In this document: in pieces, positions 32,937 through 41,558 of the stretch | How positions within the stretch are numbered: the first letter of the stretch is position 1 | Layout: the number at the start of each line of letters is the position of its first letter | Origin: Tateyamaria sp. syn59 | Lineage (GTDB): Bacteria > Pseudomonadota > Alphaproteobacteria > Rhodobacterales > Rhodobacteraceae | Length of the DNA: 64,000 bases | Direction: 5' to 3' | Assembly: GCF_007995245.1 (NCBI RefSeq) | Contig: NZ_VCBA01000004.1 | Location: 248,001 to 312,000 of the forward strand | The notes under the pieces: model-generated | Database searches by the model: none | The model's input: only the letters and a program-made list of their open reading frames with translations | Told to the model about the DNA's origin: nothing | Program-made: the position numbers and the translations under genes

Positions 32937-33416
32937 ATGATCTGGCTCGAAGGTTTGAGTTATCTGGTGACCATTCTTGGCTTTCCCGCCGCCATCTTCG
33001 TTATCGTGCGAGAAGAGAGGCTGCGGCGCGCCAACGAAGTCAGCGAATTGCATCGCAGTCTTTCCCAGGAATATGACGGCTTTCTTCGCATGGTGATGGA
33101 CAACGCCGACCTGCTGCTGATGAGCCGCGCCTGCCTGCCGGAACCCGTCTCTGAAGAGCAGCGCGAGCGCATCGAGATCATCTATCGCATGCTGCTGTCG
33201 CTGTTTGAGAAGGCGTTTATCATCCTGCATTCGGACGACATGGACGCGGATGCGCAGCGCCGTTGGTCGTCGTGGGAAGATGACATGATGGAGTGGTGTT
33301 CGCGCGAAGATTTCCGGCGTCTTCTGAGCAAGCTGCTGGACGGCGAAGACCCGCAATTCCGCGCCTACATTCTTCACCTTGGCCAGAGATGCGCCGAGAA
33401 GGCAGCGCAGGCCTGA
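32937..33416 (+). CDS. Hypothetical membrane-anchored protein
   Basis: The 159-residue protein starts at ATG 32937 with GGGAG five bases upstream. One N-terminal helix (IWLEGLSYLVTILGFPAAIFVIV) is followed by a charged helical cytosolic part (SLSQEYDGFLRMVMDNADLL, RIEIIYRMLLSLFEKAFIILHS, WSSWEDDMMEWC). This is the layout of small DUF-type inner-membrane proteins in several bacteria, but no family was recognised. It is not in an obvious operon. Confidence 0.7.
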   Translation: MIWLEGLSYLVTILGFPAAIFVIVREERLRRANEVSELHRSLSQEYDGFLRMVMDNADLLLMSRACLPEPVSEEQRERIEIIYRMLLSLFEKAFIILHSDDMDADAQRRWSSWEDDMMEWCSREDFRRLLSKLLDGEDPQFRAYILHLGQRCAEKAAQA

Positions 33417-33440
33417 AGTGGTCGTGTTGAGAGCGCTCCG

Positions 33441-34811
33441 CTAGAACGTGCCCACAAAGGTCGCGAACCCGAGCGTCGCCAGCAGGGCAACCACGGGGAT
33501 TGCGACGGCCACCACGAAAATCGGGCCGTATGCTTCGCGGTGTGTCAGTTTGGCGATGCCCAGCAGGGTCACGACTGCACCATTGTGGGGCAGCGCATCG
33601 AGCCCGCCGGTCGCCAGTGCCACGATGCGGTGGAGTGCTGCCGGGTCGACGCCTTGTGCCTGCGCGGCCTGCAGGTAGCTGGGGCCGAGCGTATCGAGCG
33701 CGATCGACATACCGCCCGAGGCCGATCCGGTCAGACCCGCCAAGAGGCTGGCTGAGGCCGCGAGGCTGGGCAGTACACCGCCCGGCATATCCGTGATCGC
33801 CGCGCTGAGCGCTGCGAACGCGGGCAGACCGGCGACCACCGCGCCGAAGCCCACAAGCGCTGCGGTGTTGAAGAGCGGCAGAAGGGCCGCCTGTGAGCCG
33901 TCGCTGAGGGCTGCGCGCGGGGTATCGAGCCTGTGCCATGTCAGCGCCAGAAGAATGACGATGGCGAGGCTGAGCGCGCCGATGAGGGCCCACATACCGA
34001 TCACCTGATCGGGGGTCACCCCGCCCCATGCGGGCGCCGCGAGGTAGCCGAGATCGAGCTTTGGCAGCAGGTGGCGCGACAGGATCCAGTTGACCACGAA
34101 AACCGTGACGATGGGCAGGATCGCCACCAAGAGCGTTGGCAGCCCGCCGTCCTGTTGAGTGCGTGTCCCGAGTCCTGCGACCGGCACTGCAAAACCCGGC
34201 CTCCGGGCCATGGCTGAGAGATAGGTCAGCCCGCCCAGCGCCATGATCGTGCCAGCGATCAGCCCGAGGCCCGGAGCGGCAAAGGCCGTTGTGCCGAAGT
34301 AGGGCATGGGAATTGCGTTCTGGATGGCAGGGGAACCGGGCAGCGCGCTCATCGTGAAGGTGAAGGACCCGAGGGCGATGGCGGCGGGGATCAACCGCTC
34401 GGACATGTTGGCCTGGCGGAAGAGTGCTGTGGCCAGAGGGTAGACCGCAAAGGCCACCACGAAGAGCGACACGCCGCCATAGGTGAGCACCGCGCAGGAC
34501 AGGACCACGGCCAGAAGGGCGCGCCCGGACCCGAGCCGCGTGACGATCCATTGGGCGAGCGTTGCGGCGGCGCCCGTAGCCTCCATCACCTTGCCGAAGA
34601 CGGCGCCGAGGACGAAGAGCGGCATGAAGGCGATCACGAAGCCGCCCGCTGCGGGCATGAACCGTTGTGTGAGTGTCGCGAGAAGCGGGTCCGTGGCGAG
34701 GCCAGCCGCCAGCAGCGCCATGAGCGGCGCCACCAAGAGGATCGGCCAGCCGCGGTAGACCAGCCAGATCAACAGGGCGAGCGGCAGCACGAGGGTGGCG
34801 AGGATCATCAT
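33441..34811 (-). CDS. GntP-family permease
   Basis: The 456-residue protein has about 12-13 hydrophobic helices and the GntP-family features: KVMEATGAAATLAQWIV near the N-terminus, TYGGVSLFVVAFAVYPLA, and ALPGSPAIQNAIPMPYFGT. GntP permeases move gluconate or related hydroxyacids with protons. A GntP relative transporting 3-hydroxybutyrate or another short acid is equally possible, since no gluconate genes are near. The C-terminal LPHNGAVVTLLGI is well conserved in the family. Confidence 0.88.
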   Translation of the reverse strand: MMILATLVLPLALLIWLVYRGWPILLVAPLMALLAAGLATDPLLATLTQRFMPAAGGFVIAFMPLFVLGAVFGKVMEATGAAATLAQWIVTRLGSGRALLAVVLSCAVLTYGGVSLFVVAFAVYPLATALFRQANMSERLIPAAIALGSFTFTMSALPGSPAIQNAIPMPYFGTTAFAAPGLGLIAGTIMALGGLTYLSAMARRPGFAVPVAGLGTRTQQDGGLPTLLVAILPIVTVFVVNWILSRHLLPKLDLGYLAAPAWGGVTPDQVIGMWALIGALSLAIVILLALTWHRLDTPRAALSDGSQAALLPLFNTAALVGFGAVVAGLPAFAALSAAITDMPGGVLPSLAASASLLAGLTGSASGGMSIALDTLGPSYLQAAQAQGVDPAALHRIVALATGGLDALPHNGAVVTLLGIAKLTHREAYGPIFVVAVAIPVVALLATLGFATFVGTF

Positions 34812-34882
34812 GCCCGCAAGATAAGCGCTGCGGTCCCGTGCCGGGGGAGCGCATTATGCCGCAGCGCAGCGAAAGTGGTGGT

Positions 34883-35206
34883 TCAGAACTTGGCGCAGTT
34901 GGCAAAGCCTTCGCTCTCGAGGAAATCACCGAAATCCAGTGCGCGGGCGTCGGCGATTTGCAGGACGAAGTTGAGCGCTGCCGCCTCGACCCGGCTGCGG
35001 TCGTAGTCGTCGTCGCAGCGATACTGGGTGGACCATTCGCTCCACCGGATGTCAAAGACCGTGCGGTCATCGCTTTGGCGATAGAAATAGCCGCGCACGC
35101 CGTCCTTTGGGACGATATAGCGTCCGTTGATGACGATCATGTCGGCTAGACCTGTTGTGGCAACAAGGCAGAGGGTGATGGCGAGGGAGGTGGTTTTGAG
35201 GGGCAT
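34883..35206 (-). CDS. Hypothetical secreted protein
   Basis: The 107-residue protein starts at ATG 35206 with a signal peptide ([15 protein letters not shown], cut near residue 21). The mature part ([46 protein letters not shown]) has two Cys that could form a disulfide. No family was recognised. It lies 34 bases from a GntP gene in the same direction, and an upstream in-frame extension to 35362 has no ribosome site. Confidence 0.6.
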   Translation of the reverse strand: MPLKTTSLAITLCLVATTGLADMIVINGRYIVPKDGVRGYFYRQSDDRTVFDIRWSEWSTQYRCDDDYDRSRVEAAALNFVLQIADARALDFGDFLESEGFANCAKF

Positions 35207-35331
35207 GTCCGGTCCGTTTCCTGCGCGACTGCGTGCGCCTTGGTGCGGAGCGTAGCACGGTTTTTCGGTGCCGAAGATGAGCGCGCCGTTGCGAGCGGAT
35301 GTTTGCCTGCGGTTCTTGTGAGGCAGAAACG

Positions 35332-35357
35332 GCAAAGCCCGGCGCAAACCGGGCTTT
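35332..35357. terminator. Bidirectional terminator near ubiK
   Basis: AAAGCCCGG and CCGGGCTTT form a perfect 9-bp stem with loop CGCAAA, flanked by T runs on the plus strand. It lies just after the stop of ubiK (minus strand). Confidence 0.75.
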
Positions 35358-35380
35358 TTCATTCAAGAATGGGTGGGGCG

Positions 35381-35620
35381 TTACTTGCCTTCAAGCGCCT
35401 CGATCCGGGCCTTGAGCGCTTCGTTTTCCTCGCGCGCCTTTTGCGCCATGGCGCGGACGGCATCGAATTCTTCGCGCGTGACGAAATCGCGGTCGGCCAG
35501 CCAGCGGTCCATCATGGACTTCATCGCCGTCTCCGCCTCTTCCCGGGCACCCTGGGCCACGCCCATCGCGTTGGTCATCAATTGCGAGATGTCGTCAAAA
35601 ATCTTGCCGCGGGCCTGCAT
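35381..35620 (-). CDS. ubiK: Accessory factor UbiK family protein (BMFP)
   Basis: The 79-residue protein has the family's N-terminal amphipathic helix ([27 protein letters not shown]) and C-terminal coiled coil ([15 protein letters not shown]) that trimerises. UbiK assists the ubiquinone biosynthesis complex in aerobic cells. The [20 protein letters not shown] region matches the BMFP consensus. It is divergent from lgt. Confidence 0.85.
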   Translation of the reverse strand: MQARGKIFDDISQLMTNAMGVAQGAREEAETAMKSMMDRWLADRDFVTREEFDAVRAMAQKAREENEALKARIEALEGK

Positions 35621-35716
35621 GATGTCGTGATCCTTTCAAAGCTGTTCCCTATATGGGCACCAAAGAGAGGCGGGGCAAGGTTGACCTGCCCCGGCAGCAG
35701 AGGCATTCAGACGCAG

Positions 35717-36613
35717 ATGACAGGCGCCCTTCCCTTTCCCGACATCTCGCCCGAGATCTTTTCGATCTCGATTTTCGGCTTTGAGCTGGCGCTGCGCTGG
35801 TATGCGCTGGCCTATATCGTCGGCATCATCATTGGCTGGCGGATGGTGGTCATGGCGCTGAAGGCGCCGCGGCTTTGGCCCGGCAACACAGCCCCACTGA
35901 CCCCCGGCCAGACAGAGGACATGCTGACCTGGATTATTCTGGGTGTGCTTTTGGGCGGGCGCATCGGCTATGTGCTGTTCTACCAGCCCGGCGCCTACCT
36001 GGATGATCCGCTGTCGATCATCGCGATCTGGGAGGGCGGCATGTCCTTCCATGGCGGGATGCTGGGGGTGATCCTGGCCTTCTGGCTGTACAGCCGCCGT
36101 CACAAACTGCCCTTGCTCAACACCGCAGACGCGGTGGCGCTGGGTGTGCCGCCGGGCTTGCTGCTGGGACGTATTGCGAACTTCATCAATGCTGAACTGT
36201 GGGGTCGTCCAACCGAGGTGCCCTGGGGGGTGATATTTCCCGGACAGGCGGCACAATTCTGTCCGCAGGTTGTGGGCGCCTGTGCGCGCCATCCGTCGCA
36301 ACTTTACGAGGCTTTCCTAGAAGGGTTTGTGCTGCTGGTCGTACTGTTGTGGCTTGCCTGGCGGCGAGACGGGTTCAAGCGGCCCGGGTTCCTGACAGGT
36401 GTGTTCCTGTTCGGGTACGGGGCAAGCCGCTTCGTGGTCGAGTTCGTGCGGCAACCGGATGCACAATTTATCTCGGACGGCAATCCGCTGGGGCTGGCCT
36501 GGCATATCGGAGGCTATGGGCTGACCATGGGCCAGATCCTGTCGCTGCCGATGATCCTTCTCGGGCTCTGGCTGATCTCCCGCGCGCGGCGGCTTGCTGC
36601 GGCACCCGCATGA
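35717..36613 (+). CDS. lgt: Prolipoprotein diacylglyceryl transferase
   Basis: The 298-residue inner-membrane enzyme transfers diacylglycerol from phosphatidylglycerol to the lipobox Cys of prolipoproteins. Visible family features are [21 protein letters not shown], the HGG motif in [11 protein letters not shown], the catalytic region [16 protein letters not shown] and [12 protein letters not shown]. The start at ATG 35717 is set by family similarity; its ribosome site is weak. The stop overlaps the next gene by ATGA. The gene order lgt, midA, pgeF is common in Rhodobacterales. Confidence 0.96.
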   Translation: MTGALPFPDISPEIFSISIFGFELALRWYALAYIVGIIIGWRMVVMALKAPRLWPGNTAPLTPGQTEDMLTWIILGVLLGGRIGYVLFYQPGAYLDDPLSIIAIWEGGMSFHGGMLGVILAFWLYSRRHKLPLLNTADAVALGVPPGLLLGRIANFINAELWGRPTEVPWGVIFPGQAAQFCPQVVGACARHPSQLYEAFLEGFVLLVVLLWLAWRRDGFKRPGFLTGVFLFGYGASRFVVEFVRQPDAQFISDGNPLGLAWHIGGYGLTMGQILSLPMILLGLWLISRARRLAAAPA

Positions 36614-37671
36614 GCCTGCGCGACCACCTGATCGCTCGGATCTCGTCCCAAGGCCCCATCACCATCGCGGACTACATGGCCGAGGCGCTGCTGCACCCGG
36701 AGCATGGATACTACACCACGCGTGACCCGCTGGGGCGTGCGGGTGATTTCACGACCGCGCCCGAGATCAGCCAGATGTTCGGGGAGCTGGTGGGGCTGTC
36801 GCTGGCGCAAAGCTGGCTGGATCAGGGTGCGCCCGCCCCCTTTACGCTGGCCGAGCTGGGCCCGGGGCGCGGCACTTTGATGGCCGACATCCTGCGCGCG
36901 ACGGCGCGTGTGCCGGGGTTTCATGCGGCGGCGCGGATCACGCTGGTCGAAGCCTCGCCCGCTTTACGCGCAACGCAACGCGAGACGTTGAAGGCGTATG
37001 ACATTCAGTACGCCGACAGCGCGGATGCCCTGCCAGATGCGCCGCTGTGGCTGGTGGCAAACGAGTTCTTTGATGCGCTGCCCGTCCGCCAGTTCCAGCG
37101 GGACGGCACAGGATGGCGCGAACGAAATGTGGGTATGCGGGACGGCGCCCTGTGCCTTGGCCTGTCGCCGGTGGGGCCGCAGACCAGCCTGGAACAGCGT
37201 CTGGACGACACAGAGAACGGGCAAATGGTCGAGACCTGTCCCGCCGCCCGGCCTGTCTTGTCGGCCATCGCGGAGCGCCTTGCCGCCCATGGCGGTGCGG
37301 CGCTGATCATCGACTATGGCGACTGGCGGTCGCTGGGCGACACATTACAGGCGGTGCAAGACCATAATCCTGTCGATCCGCTGGCCGATCCCGGGCAGGC
37401 TGATCTGACAGCGCATGTGGACTTCGAGGCGCTGTGTATGGCTGCAGACCCCGCCGCCCACAGCCGTGTGACACCGCAAGGCGTTTTCCTTGAACGGTTG
37501 GGCATTACGGCGCGTGCGCAGGCATTGGCCGCGAAACTGGACGGTCCCGCATTGGACGCGCATATCGCGGCACATCGGCGGTTGACGCACCCCGATGAAA
37601 TGGGAAACCTGTTCAAGGTGCTGGGGCTGTTCCCCAACCACGCTGCCCCGCCGCCCGGACTGGAAAGATGA
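36610..37671 (+). CDS. SAM-dependent methyltransferase, MidA/NDUFAF7 family
   Basis: The 353-residue protein shows the family's opening [37 protein letters not shown], the SAM motif [16 protein letters not shown], the catalytic [12 protein letters not shown] and the C-terminal [15 protein letters not shown]7 dimethylates an arginine of complex I subunit NDUFS2 in mitochondria, and the bacterial enzyme probably does the same to NuoD. It overlaps both neighbours by ATGA. Confidence 0.93.
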   Translation: MSLRDHLIARISSQGPITIADYMAEALLHPEHGYYTTRDPLGRAGDFTTAPEISQMFGELVGLSLAQSWLDQGAPAPFTLAELGPGRGTLMADILRATARVPGFHAAARITLVEASPALRATQRETLKAYDIQYADSADALPDAPLWLVANEFFDALPVRQFQRDGTGWRERNVGMRDGALCLGLSPVGPQTSLEQRLDDTENGQMVETCPAARPVLSAIAERLAAHGGAALIIDYGDWRSLGDTLQAVQDHNPVDPLADPGQADLTAHVDFEALCMAADPAAHSRVTPQGVFLERLGITARAQALAAKLDGPALDAHIAAHRRLTHPDEMGNLFKVLGLFPNHAAPPPGLER

Positions 37672-38423
37672 CGCTTGAAATCCTGACCGCCGACAGCCTT
37701 GCGCCGATCCGGCACGGCTTTTTCACCCGAAAGGGCGGCGCATCGTCGGGCATTTTCGCCGGGCTGAACTGCGGCACCGGCAGTTCGGACCAGACAGAGA
37801 TCGTTGCGATCAACCGCGCGCGCGCCGCCGATGCGATGGGCGTGCAGGCCGACATGCTGGTCAGCGTCCATCAGGTGCATTCGGGCGAGGCTGTCGCCGT
37901 CACTGCCCCACTCGACCCCAAACCCAAAGCCGATGGCATGGCCACTGCGACGCCGGGTGTCGCCCTGTCCATCCTGACCGCCGATTGCCAGCCCGTGCTG
38001 TTTGCCGATGCCGAAGCAGGCGTGATCGGGGCCGCGCATGCGGGCTGGAAAGGTGCGCAAGCCGGTGTTCTGGAGGCCACGATAGACGCAATGATCGGCT
38101 TGGGTGCGGAACGGGCACATATTCATGCGGTGATTGGTCCAACCATCAGCCAGCGCGCCTATGAGGTGGGTCCGGAGTTTTTCGAGACGTTCCTCGACGA
38201 AGATCCGGAGAACACCCGGTTTTTCGCAGGCGGCGACGGAGACCGGATGCATTTCGACCTGCCCGGCTACGGGTTGATGCGGCTGCGGGCGGCTGGCATC
38301 GCATCGGCCGAGTGGACGCGGCATTGCACCTATTTCGACCCGGATCGGTTCTATTCCTATCGTCGGTCCGTGCATCAGAAGGACCCCGATTACGGGCGTC
38401 TGCTGTCGGCCATCGTTCTGTGA
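37668..38423 (+). CDS. pgeF: Peptidoglycan editing factor PgeF (YfiH, multicopper-oxidase-like)
   Basis: The 251-residue protein has the PgeF fold with GFFTRKGGASSG, the histidine motif VSVHQVHSG, the cysteine in LTADCQPVLFAD and the AAHAGWKGAQAG motif holding metal- or substrate-binding histidines. PgeF hydrolyses wrongly built UDP-MurNAc derivatives and was formerly annotated as laccase. It starts inside the stop codon of the methyltransferase gene (ATGA). Confidence 0.94.
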   Translation: MTLEILTADSLAPIRHGFFTRKGGASSGIFAGLNCGTGSSDQTEIVAINRARAADAMGVQADMLVSVHQVHSGEAVAVTAPLDPKPKADGMATATPGVALSILTADCQPVLFADAEAGVIGAAHAGWKGAQAGVLEATIDAMIGLGAERAHIHAVIGPTISQRAYEVGPEFFETFLDEDPENTRFFAGGDGDRMHFDLPGYGLMRLRAAGIASAEWTRHCTYFDPDRFYSYRRSVHQKDPDYGRLLSAIVL

Positions 38424-38657
38424 TTGGGGCATAATTGGGGCGTCAGGCGCCGCAGCTTGGCCCCACTGTTTCCAGATAGTGACCAAAAGGCAGTGGTGCG
38501 CCCCGAAAAATAAGGCGGATGCGCCGCGCCACATTTCCGTCCGGGCGCTTTGGATTTTGCTGTAAATTCTTCGGCCGGAGCCTAAAACCTGCCCGAATGG
38601 TTTGTCAGCTTATGGTTAACGGCGATCAGGCCCGCACCCTTGAGGACAGGACAGACC

Positions 38658-38798
38658 ATGACGAACGCACGCTTTATCAAATCCGTGACCGACGCCGCGA
38701 AACGGGATGTGCCCCCCATGCCGTGGACGCGTGGCGCACGCCGGGCACTGATGATCGCGCGCCGCCAGGCCGCGGCAGAGACACGCAAGAGCGCGTAG
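38658..38798 (+). CDS. Small 46-residue basic protein
   Basis: A short reading frame starts at ATG 38658 with AGGACAGGAC just upstream and ends TAG at 38796-38798. The product opens TNARFIKSVTDAAK, has PPMPWTRGARRALM in the middle and a basic C-terminus ARRQAAAETRKSA. Such short, basic proteins with an MPWTRG-type core occur widely in Rhodobacterales. The strong ribosome site and the isolated position in a 650-base gap support expression; function is unknown. Confidence 0.75.
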   Translation: MTNARFIKSVTDAAKRDVPPMPWTRGARRALMIARRQAAAETRKSA

Positions 38799-39075
38799 CT
38801 CGAATCGAAATATGGCAGTTTGGCCCGAATGTTTTTGAACAATCGGGTCCGCGGCGCACCATTGGTGCGCCTTTTCAGGTTTATGTCCTCGATCCTTTGA
38901 CAATTTGCGGCAATTTTGGGAATTAATGTCCATTAACTTGACACATGGACATGTTCCGTCTGTCGTCGTCGGTGGGGGCCGATGCAGATGTGACCAATCG
39001 CACGAGGTTACACTCTTGACGTCTCCAGCCGCATTGCGCGTACCACGCGCGTCCTACGACCGAATAACGACCACA

Positions 39076-39762
39076 ATGCCCCGGCCTGACACTCCTGCCC
39101 TCCGTACATATGAAGTCGCTGCCTTGCGCGCTGACGGAACGCGCAGCGTTGCGACGTTCAAGGCCCCGGCGCTGCCGCTGTTCGAGGGGGCGTTTTCCGC
39201 CTTTGCGCGCGGCGTGGTCCTGTCGTCTCCGGAGGGTGGTATCGCTGTTGAGGACTTGCAGCCGGGTGACTGGCTGAATACCTCGGCCGATGCGCCCGCG
39301 CAGGTGATGTGGATCGGCTCATCCAGCTTTGTGCCGTCAGATACGGGCCGCCGGGTGCCGTTGATCCGGATCATGGCAGACAGTTTTGGCCTGAACCGGC
39401 CCGAATCCTTCATCACGGTGGGGCCAGGTGCGCGCCTGTTGCAAACGCCACCGCATTTGCGGGGTGCGACGGGCGGGGCACCGGTCCTGACGCCCGCCTC
39501 GGAATTCGTGGACGGCGTGAATGTGATCGAAGTGGTGCCACCGACCCCGATCCGCCTGTTCCACATCTGCCTAAGCCGCCATGCGGCGGTGGATGTCGGC
39601 GGGATCGAGGTCGAGACCTTCCACCCCGGCCTGCAAGCGATCCGTCAGGTGACGCACGCCCAGCGCGACCTGTTCCTGTCGATGTTCCCGCATATCGCGC
39701 ATGTCACGGATTTCGGCCCCCTCGCGCATCCGCGCGCACCCGAGCCGGATACGGTGGCCTAG
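39076..39762 (+). CDS. Hint (Hedgehog/intein) domain protein with degenerate nucleophile
   Basis: The 228-residue protein is of the Hint_2 type: ALPLFEGAFSAFARGVVLSSPEGGIAVEDLQPGDWL at the start and HICLSRHAAVDVGGIEVETFHPG at the end. Where an active Hint has Cys at the first position (CF.x.GT), this one has Ala-Phe-Ala-Arg-Gly, so self-cleavage is unlikely. The ATG 39076 is chosen because an upstream extension to 38905 has no similarity and no ribosome site. The gene ends four bases into the convergent Lrp gene. Confidence 0.85.
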   Translation: MPRPDTPALRTYEVAALRADGTRSVATFKAPALPLFEGAFSAFARGVVLSSPEGGIAVEDLQPGDWLNTSADAPAQVMWIGSSSFVPSDTGRRVPLIRIMADSFGLNRPESFITVGPGARLLQTPPHLRGATGGAPVLTPASEFVDGVNVIEVVPPTPIRLFHICLSRHAAVDVGGIEVETFHPGLQAIRQVTHAQRDLFLSMFPHIAHVTDFGPLAHPRAPEPDTVA

Positions 39763-40259
39763 GCCGACTTCGCCAGCCGCTCTTCCAGCACATCAAACGG
39801 CACGCCAGGGGCATCCTTGGCCTGCCGGATCACCAGCGAGGTTTTGACCGAGGCGACGTTCGGCGTGGTCAGCAACTCACCCGTCAGAAAGCTCTGAAAG
39901 CTCGACAGGTCGGGCGCCACGCATTTGAGGATAAAATCCACCTCGCCGTTCAGCATGTGGCACTCGCGTACAAGTGGCCAGGCGCGGCATTTGTCTTCGA
40001 AGGCGCTCAGGTCCGCCTCCGCCTGGCTGGCTAGGCCTACATTCGCAAAGACCTGCACCTCGAACCCCAACTCGTGGCTGTCCACATCGGCGTGATAGCC
40101 GCGAATATAGCCGCTTTCCTCGAGCGTGCGCACACGGCGCAGGCACGGTGGGGCCGAAATACCGACACGCTTGGCCAGTTCCACATTGGTCATGCGCCCG
40201 TCCGCCTGGAGTTCTGCCAGAATCTTCCGATCAATCGGATCTAGTCGCGTGCTTGCCAT
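39759..40259 (-). CDS. Lrp/AsnC-family transcriptional regulator
   Basis: The 166-residue protein has an N-terminal HTH (LDPIDRKILAELQADGRMTNVELAKRVGISAPPCLRRVRTLE) and a C-terminal RAM ligand-binding/oligomerisation domain. The start ATG 40259 (MASTRLDP) matches the family N-terminus; an upstream extension to 40370 does not. It is divergent from trxB, across about 200 bases. Its position does not identify its target; Lrp regulators usually act on amino-acid genes. Confidence 0.93.
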   Translation of the reverse strand: MASTRLDPIDRKILAELQADGRMTNVELAKRVGISAPPCLRRVRTLEESGYIRGYHADVDSHELGFEVQVFANVGLASQAEADLSAFEDKCRAWPLVRECHMLNGEVDFILKCVAPDLSSFQSFLTGELLTTPNVASVKTSLVIRQAKDAPGVPFDVLEERLAKSA

Positions 40260-40461
40260 CAGTGGTCCCTGAATTTGCGCCCCAAATTTGCGGTTGTTAT
40301 AACAGCCTCGCAGGCGTGCGCAATAAAGTTTCACAAGCGCGCAACTTTCCGAAATCATACCCATGCGCATGCTGCAACCCGGCTGCCCAAATCACCGCTT
40401 CAAACCGCCCGCGCACCCGTCTATATCGGTTGGGCTTTCATACACCAGACGGGGGTCGAAA

Positions 40462-41427
40462 ATGGCTGAGACGAAGCGCACCAAAGTTCTGATCATCGGC
40501 TCCGGCCCTGCGGGCTACACGGCAGGCGTCTACGCGAGCCGCGCGATGCTGAACCCGATCCTGGTGCAAGGGATCGAACCCGGCGGCCAACTGACCACCA
40601 CAACCGAGGTGGAAAACTGGCCCGGCGACACCGAGGTGCAGGGCCCCGACCTGATGATCCGGATGCAGGAACACGCAAAGGCGATGGGCACCGAGATCAT
40701 CGGCGACATCATCACATCCGTCGACTGGTCCAAGCGTCCCTTCGTCGCGCAATCCGACAGCGGCACGGAATACGTGGCCGACTCGGTCATCCTCGCCACC
40801 GGCGCGCGGGCCAAATGGCTGGGCCTGCCCAGCGAAGAAAAGTTCAAAGGCTTTGGCGTGTCGGCCTGCGCGACCTGCGACGGGTTCTTCTATCGCGGGC
40901 AAGAGATCGTGGTGATTGGCGGCGGCAACACGGCGGTGGAAGAGGCGCTCTTCCTGACCAACTTCGCCTCCAAGGTCACGCTCATCCACCGCCGCGACGA
41001 GTTGCGCGCTGAAAAGATCCTGCAAGACCGGCTGTTCAAAAATCCGAAGATCGAGCCGCTGTGGTTCAACCAGCTTGAGGAAGTCTATGGCACCGACAGC
41101 CCGCTTGGCGTCGAAGGGGTCAAGGTGAAGAACGTCAAGACGGGTGAGATCACTGACATCCCGGCCAAGGGTGTCTTTATCGCCATCGGCCACGCACCCG
41201 CCAACGAGTTGGTAAAAGACACGCTGGAAACGCATATGGGCGGCTACGTGGTAACCAAGCCCGACAGCACCGAAACCTCGATTCCCGGCGTCTTTGCGGC
41301 GGGTGACATCACCGACTGGCAATACCGGCAGGCGATCACGTCGGCAGGCATGGGCTGTCAGGCTGCACTCGAAGCCGAACGTTTTCTGGCAGAGACTGAA
41401 GAGAGCGCCGACCTCGCAGCAGAGTAG
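40462..41427 (+). CDS. trxB: Thioredoxin-disulfide reductase
   Basis: The 321-residue flavoenzyme passes electrons from NADPH to thioredoxin. The FAD motif GSGPAG (13-18), the redox pair Cys136 and Cys139 in [10 protein letters not shown], the NADPH motif [15 protein letters not shown] and the C-terminal [25 protein letters not shown] are intact. The start is ATG 40462; an upstream in-frame extension is not supported. It precedes a redox-type adenylate cyclase, separated by a palindromic repeat element. Confidence 0.96.
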   Translation: MAETKRTKVLIIGSGPAGYTAGVYASRAMLNPILVQGIEPGGQLTTTTEVENWPGDTEVQGPDLMIRMQEHAKAMGTEIIGDIITSVDWSKRPFVAQSDSGTEYVADSVILATGARAKWLGLPSEEKFKGFGVSACATCDGFFYRGQEIVVIGGGNTAVEEALFLTNFASKVTLIHRRDELRAEKILQDRLFKNPKIEPLWFNQLEEVYGTDSPLGVEGVKVKNVKTGEITDIPAKGVFIAIGHAPANELVKDTLETHMGGYVVTKPDSTETSIPGVFAAGDITDWQYRQAITSAGMGCQAALEAERFLAETEESADLAAE

Positions 41428-41446
41428 CGGTCCGTCTTCCCTGTTT

Positions 41447-41520
41447 CAAAAAAATCCCGGGGGAGTCGCGCAAGCGACGGGGGCTGGCCCCCTCCCCCGC
41501 TTGACCGCACGCGCGCGTCC
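41447..41520. repeat. REP-like palindromic intergenic element, copy 2
   Basis: Outer arms GGGGGAG (41459-41465) and CTCCCCC (41492-41498) enclose GTCGC-GCAA-GCGAC (41465-41478) and GGGGGC-TG-GCCCCC (41479-41492), so the DNA or RNA can fold into nested stems. A TTTCAAA run precedes it. It shares its design and flank with the element at 7913-7984, in opposite orientation. Confidence 0.55.
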
Positions 41521-41558
41521 GGCCACCCTGTCTGAAACGCGAGCGGAGTAGAACAGGC

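Noticed and set aside
33220-35070. 616-codon minus-strand ORF overlapping the GntP permease in another frame
   Set aside because: Arg- and Pro-rich text without domains; the permease frame is clearly the true one.
41447-41520. Simple terminator after trxB
   Set aside because: The nested arms and similarity to the 7913-7984 element fit a palindromic repeat better; no T-tract follows the stem.
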